From: Prolixibacteraceae bacterium
GTDB taxonomy: Bacteria; Bacteroidota; Bacteroidia; Bacteroidales; Prolixibacteraceae
Length of the DNA stretch: 9,738 nt
Direction of reading: 5' to 3'
NCBI GenBank assembly: GCA_027858145.1
Contig: JAQIDF010000525.1
Location: forward strand, 1 to 9,738
In this document: positions 6,100 through 9,738 of the stretch, piece after piece
How the letters are laid out: each line of letters starts with the position of its first letter
How positions within the stretch are numbered: position 1 is the stretch's first letter
The notes under the pieces: generated by a model
What the model was told of the DNA's origin: nothing
The model's database searches: none
The model's input: only the letters and a program-made list of their open reading frames with translations
Made by a program: the position numbers and the translations under genes

Positions 6100-9000
6100 T
6101 TTTATCATCATCCGTTTGGTCTTGGTATAGGAGTGTTTCCCGTTTTGTTTGATGTACATTTTGTACAGGAATACGCCACTGTGGTTATCACCGTTCCATT
6201 CCACCTGATGCGCGCCCGGATTCAGGTTCTTCAACTGCCAGGATTTTACTTCTCTACCCATAATGTCGTAAATAGAAAGAACTGCATCTTCCACATCCAT
6301 CTCTAACTCAAATGGGATGGTTGTGTTTCCTGTAAACGGATTCGGATAATTCTGTCCCAGGCTGAAACCTGCATTGAGTTTCAGTGTTTCTGCAATGGTA
6401 GCAGCTCCGCTCATGGTGTACTGAACTTCGCTGCCTGAAGCATCGCTAAGAATGGCTCCAAATATCCAGTTGTTATTGTGTAATTTCAGTAAAGCTGATT
6501 TTCCTTCGGGAATGGTTTTGCCTGATAAACTGTAAGCAAGAATGGTGAGTTTTCCGTCTTTCATGTTTCGTACCACTTCAAAACCTTCCAATGCTTCAAG
6601 TATTTCCACTTCCTTTTCAGAAGAAACATCAGCCAGGGTAAACTGTATTCCTCCCAGTTCTACGGGTGAATCGACGTAAACAATTCCATCTTCGATGCTG
6701 ATTTGGGCATTTCCTGCCAATGCTGATTTGGTTGATGACTCGGGTGCCATGATGAGGTTCACCAAAGCTACAATATCGAGCACGTTTATTGTTTCATCCC
6801 CATTTACATCTCCTGCATCAAAAATAAAGGGTTGTGGATTATTCTCCAGAATATAACTCACAACCGTAACAATATCCGAAACATTCACCAGCAAATCTCC
6901 ATTGGCATCGCCAGTTGCTGCCGTAAAGGGTGTTGCAGCAACCACTTTTGAATAGTCACTTTCGGAGAGATTGGTGCGCATGGTTTTATAGGTGTAGAAG
7001 TACTTGGTGGATGGCTGCACCGAAAAGTCGGTAAATATGGTATCGGTCAACAGTTGCGAATTTATCATCACCGTATCGGAAGTCACCGAGTCATTTAAAT
7101 AACTGTACCGGTACATGTTGTACCCCAGCAAGTCGTCCACGCCTTCTTCCGGATTTTCCCATTCTAAATCAACCAACCCCATTCCCGGTGATGCTGCAAA
7201 GCCGGACGAGAGCGAACCTGCACCGTTAACAATTACCCGAAAACGGCGGTCTTCAATGGGTATCTCAAAATGGTCGGTATCTTCTGCCCCCGAAACCCGG
7301 ATGGTATTTATTCCGTCTCCGGTAGTTAATCCCACATTAAGGAAAGCGGTATAAATGCTAGAATCGGCACTCCAGCTGCCATCTTTCGAAATGGACGTTT
7401 GCGTATAAGGATAACGAACTCCCATACTAACATTGGGGGTAACCAAAGTATCCATTCCCCTATTGAAATATACTTCTATTTTTTGTCGCCCTACACCAAT
7501 TGGGTCAAGCAATTCGAACTCATCTTGAGCATCCTTGCCATTAACCACAACTTTCCACACAATGCCATGGTTTTCATTGGGGGGAGTAATTAATTTATTT
7601 GAAATATCAATATAATAAAGGTTACCATCATCATCAAAATCCAAAATTCCATTTTTAATCTTTACTTCATCTGAAGATCCATAATAAATTGGACTTAAAG
7701 TATAAATTTGAAATCCGCCCATACCTGCATACATATTTTTCTCACTTTGATTTATTTTTCCGTTGCTAAAAATGCAATTATTTTGAGATTCACTAGTAGT
7801 TAGAGAATAGATGTCTCGTATTGCATAAGCATTTTCTGCTCCGCTTAATGATTCGTTATTTGTAAGATTGTTATTAGAAAATTTTTGAAATTGCCGGATT
7901 AATCCTAATCCCATATTATCATTAATAGTATACCACCTACTGAATAAATTATTGTAAACGATCTGGTTTTTCTCAAATAACATACCGTTTGATATTATCG
8001 TACCATAATTGTATCGAAAAATTGTGTTTGTAACGTAACCTGCCAGTCCTGTAAACATTTCATATCGGTTATTTTTACCTCCATACTCAAAAATGCAATA
8101 ATCCAAAAATGATTCACTACCACTAGTCATCTTGATCTGATCCCAATACGTTATATTATCTCTTTTAGTAAAAAGTATAGTGCTGTCCGGTTTTCCAATT
8201 GCTATAATATTTCCAGCAACTATCAATGATTTATTTTCGGCAAATTTTAGCATCGCACCTGGTTTAATCGTTAGAGTTACTCCTTCATTTATAGCCAGGT
8301 TGTCAGTGATGATATAATGTTTATCGGGATAAAGTGTAAGGTTTTCATTTAATATACCTTTTAATTCAATTCCATTTTCTACACTAATATTTGTTGCGAT
8401 TGTACTTTCTCCCAAATGGTTTCCATACCATGTTTTTAATTCAAAAACAATATCGCGCCCATCGGTCACATTTTCATCAATTTTTATTTTTAAAGGAATT
8501 GCATTAAAACGGGTAGCATAAGCTGAAATGCTTCCAACTAATGCACTGTCAATTTGTATTCCCGCGGTGTTCGTATCCTCAAATTCACCAAATTCAATTC
8601 CTACTTTTACATCGTTGGCTTGTCCCCAGGTATTGCGTACCATTACTTTAAGCTCAATGGTTTCTCCGGCATCGGCTCTTCCGTCGCCATCACCATCAAG
8701 GGTATCGATGACTTCATAAGAAACAATATCTAAAATTGGCTCGGGTACAATATTGAGTGCAGCTACCAAATCGATGTGCTGATTGATTGAATGGATAAAA
8801 TTTCCAAATAACATTTCCTGTGATTCCCCCGGTTTTAGTTTCCGGTACAACGAAACGGCTCCAGCCACCAAAGGTGCGGCCATAGAAGTTCCGCTGTATT
8901 CGCGGTAGTTTCCCCCTGGCACACACGAAAGTATTCCTGTTCCCGGAGCTTTTAATTCGTAGTTTAATAAATCGGTATATCCCGAAAATACGGCACCATC

Positions 9001-9738
9001 CTGATCGAAATTGGAAAAACCTGCTCTGCCAGAAGTTCCGTTTGCTTCCACACCCAAAACAAAAGAAAATGCACCGGGATACAAAGGAGCTCCTAATCTA
9101 CGGTCGGGACATAAACCCGGGCCAATACAAAGTGCATCGTTACCGGCAGCAGCAACCAAAACTGCAGTTGCATAAGCGTTTGCCAAAGCATCCTGCATAG
9201 CCAGAGAATTAGCATACGAGCCAAAACTCATGTTTAACACCGTTGCACCGTTTTCCGTAGCATAGGTAATACCCTGTGCAATGGTAGCGGCATCGCCCTG
9301 TCCCGAGGATTGAAACACTTTAATGGACATAATTTGGGCTTTCCAGTTTACTCCAGCTATTCCAATTCCATTGTCGCCAACAGCAGCAGCAATTCCAGCA
9401 CAATGCGTTCCATGCGAGTTATCGTCTTTGGGAGCATTGTCGTTGTTAATAAAATCCCAACCCCAAATATCGTCTACTTTGCCATTGCCATCATCGTCAA
9501 CTCCGGGGGCTCCATTTAATTCAGCCAGGTTTTTCCAGATGTTCTTTTTCAGGTCGGGGTGGTCGTCATCCACACCTGTATCGAGAATAGCGATGATAGA
9601 AGTAGAATCGCCGGTTGTGGTATTCCACACATCATCGATGTTGCAGGCCGGTATTCCCCATTGCGAGTTATAAAGCGGGTCGTTTGGAATTAAGCCAGTA
9701 GCTGTTTCTACAACATTATTATTAGCGGCTTGTTCCAG
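6097..9738 (-). CDS. Subtilisin-like S8 serine protease with beta-helix, FN3, dockerin, cohesin-like and T9SS sorting domains (5' partial)
   Basis: Secreted endopeptidase, incomplete at its N-terminus. The frame stays open through the window edge and includes the S8 lead-in motif PNDPLYNSQWG, so the internal GTG at 9630 is not the start. Numbering from the first codon in the window, the triad is Asp53 (ILDTGVDDDHPD), His109 (NSHGTHCAG) and Ser285 (SGTSMAAP), with oxyanion Asn200 (AAAGND). The protease domain ends near 325. After it come a beta-sandwich with an acidic GDGDGRADAGE loop (about 345-460), a beta-helix-like stretch (about 460-700), an Ig-like domain with YFNRGMD (about 727-840), an FN3-like domain (about 852-938), two dockerin-type calcium loops (GDANGD and GDVNGD, 943-997), a cohesin-like domain (about 1011-1114) and a type A T9SS tail beginning FSLGQNYPNPF (about 1125-1213). 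It should be exported through T9SS and attached to the surface or released. The natural substrate is unknown; the adjacent co-encoded proteins are candidates. The signal peptide would lie upstream of the window. Confidence 0.93.
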   Translation of the reverse strand: MEQAANNNVVETATGLIPNDPLYNSQWGIPACNIDDVWNTTTGDSTSIIAILDTGVDDDHPDLKKNIWKNLAELNGAPGVDDDGNGKVDDIWGWDFINNDNAPKDDNSHGTHCAGIAAAVGDNGIGIAGVNWKAQIMSIKVFQSSGQGDAATIAQGITYATENGATVLNMSFGSYANSLAMQDALANAYATAVLVAAAGNDALCIGPGLCPDRRLGAPLYPGAFSFVLGVEANGTSGRAGFSNFDQDGAVFSGYTDLLNYELKAPGTGILSCVPGGNYREYSGTSMAAPLVAGAVSLYRKLKPGESQEMLFGNFIHSINQHIDLVAALNIVPEPILDIVSYEVIDTLDGDGDGRADAGETIELKVMVRNTWGQANDVKVGIEFGEFEDTNTAGIQIDSALVGSISAYATRFNAIPLKIKIDENVTDGRDIVFELKTWYGNHLGESTIATNISVENGIELKGILNENLTLYPDKHYIITDNLAINEGVTLTIKPGAMLKFAENKSLIVAGNIIAIGKPDSTILFTKRDNITYWDQIKMTSGSESFLDYCIFEYGGKNNRYEMFTGLAGYVTNTIFRYNYGTIISNGMLFEKNQIVYNNLFSRWYTINDNMGLGLIRQFQKFSNNNLTNNESLSGAENAYAIRDIYSLTTSESQNNCIFSNGKINQSEKNMYAGMGGFQIYTLSPIYYGSSDEVKIKNGILDFDDDGNLYYIDISNKLITPPNENHGIVWKVVVNGKDAQDEFELLDPIGVGRQKIEVYFNRGMDTLVTPNVSMGVRYPYTQTSISKDGSWSADSSIYTAFLNVGLTTGDGINTIRVSGAEDTDHFEIPIEDRRFRVIVNGAGSLSSGFAASPGMGLVDLEWENPEEGVDDLLGYNMYRYSYLNDSVTSDTVMINSQLLTDTIFTDFSVQPSTKYFYTYKTMRTNLSESDYSKVVAATPFTAATGDANGDLLVNVSDIVTVVSYILENNPQPFIFDAGDVNGDETINVLDIVALVNLIMAPESSTKSALAGNAQISIEDGIVYVDSPVELGGIQFTLADVSSEKEVEILEALEGFEVVRNMKDGKLTILAYSLSGKTIPEGKSALLKLHNNNWIFGAILSDASGSEVQYTMSGAATIAETLKLNAGFSLGQNYPNPFTGNTTIPFELEMDVEDAVLSIYDIMGREVKSWQLKNLNPGAHQVEWNGDNHSGVFLYKMYIKQNGKHSYTKTKRMMIK
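7560..8520 (-). other. Low-GC segment inside the protease gene encoding the beta-helix-like region
   Basis: Hand counts give 31 G/C in 120 bases at 7861-7980 (26%), against 63 in 120 at 7141-7260 and 62 in 120 over 9121-9180 plus 9241-9300 (both 52%). The drop begins near 7560 and ends near 8520. It covers the Asn/Tyr/Ile-rich beta-helix-like part and the end of the preceding sandwich domain. The frame is intact throughout. Module acquisition is one explanation; amino-acid bias (Asn, Ile, Tyr, Lys) is another. Confidence 0.7.

Noticed and set aside
6082..6306. Plus-strand 74-residue open frame
   Set aside because: It is antisense to the T9SS tail of the protease and the gene junction, with no domain or start context of its own.
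9628..9630. GTG as start codon of the protease
   Set aside because: The frame is open for 36 more codons to the window edge and encodes the conserved S8 lead-in PNDPLYNSQWG, so the true start is outside the window.
9323..9673. Plus-strand 116-residue open frame opposite the protease
   Set aside because: It is antisense to the highly conserved S8 catalytic core, with low-complexity Ser/Pro/Ile content and no independent signal.

Overview
The window reads as Bacteroidota DNA, probably from a Marinilabiliales or Prolixibacteraceae-like polysaccharide degrader, although that family-level guess is inference. The support is three consecutive secreted multidomain proteins with type IX secretion (T9SS) C-terminal sorting domains, the 51-residue 'ICEGE...NGCDS' repeat typical of this phylum, A-rich leaders without clear Shine-Dalgarno sites, and a gene remnant resembling the tail of a Bacteroidota glycoside hydrolase.

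All three genes lie on the minus strand, so transcription runs from high to low coordinates. First is a subtilisin-like (S8) protease whose 5' end lies outside the window (6097-9738). It carries a complete catalytic triad, a low-GC beta-helix-like insert, an FN3-like domain, a dockerin-like EF-hand pair, a cohesin-like domain and a T9SS tail. One base after its stop codon begins a 948-residue protein (3249-6095) with a signal peptide, one cohesin-like domain, thirteen 51-residue Ig-like repeats and a T9SS tail closely related to that of the protease. After a 149-bp gap holding an unusual nested hairpin comes an 867-residue protein (496-3099). It has three cohesin-like domains alternating with two ASH-like domains, one copy of the 51-residue repeat, a beta-rich stack domain and a different T9SS tail. 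A 16-bp perfect inverted repeat follows the last stop codon.

The remaining 444 bp hold no intact gene. There is an AT-rich second hairpin (349-390), a 48-codon C-terminal remnant of a glycosidase-like gene (191-337), and a cluster of short palindromes (about 9-185) resembling REP/BIME-type extragenic elements.

The three proteins appear to form one exported surface module: a protease with a dockerin-like domain co-encoded with two proteins that together carry four further cohesin-like domains. A cellulosome-like assembly of a protease on a cohesin scaffold is an attractive but unproven reading. Many Bacteroidota cohesin-like folds have no demonstrated dockerin partner.
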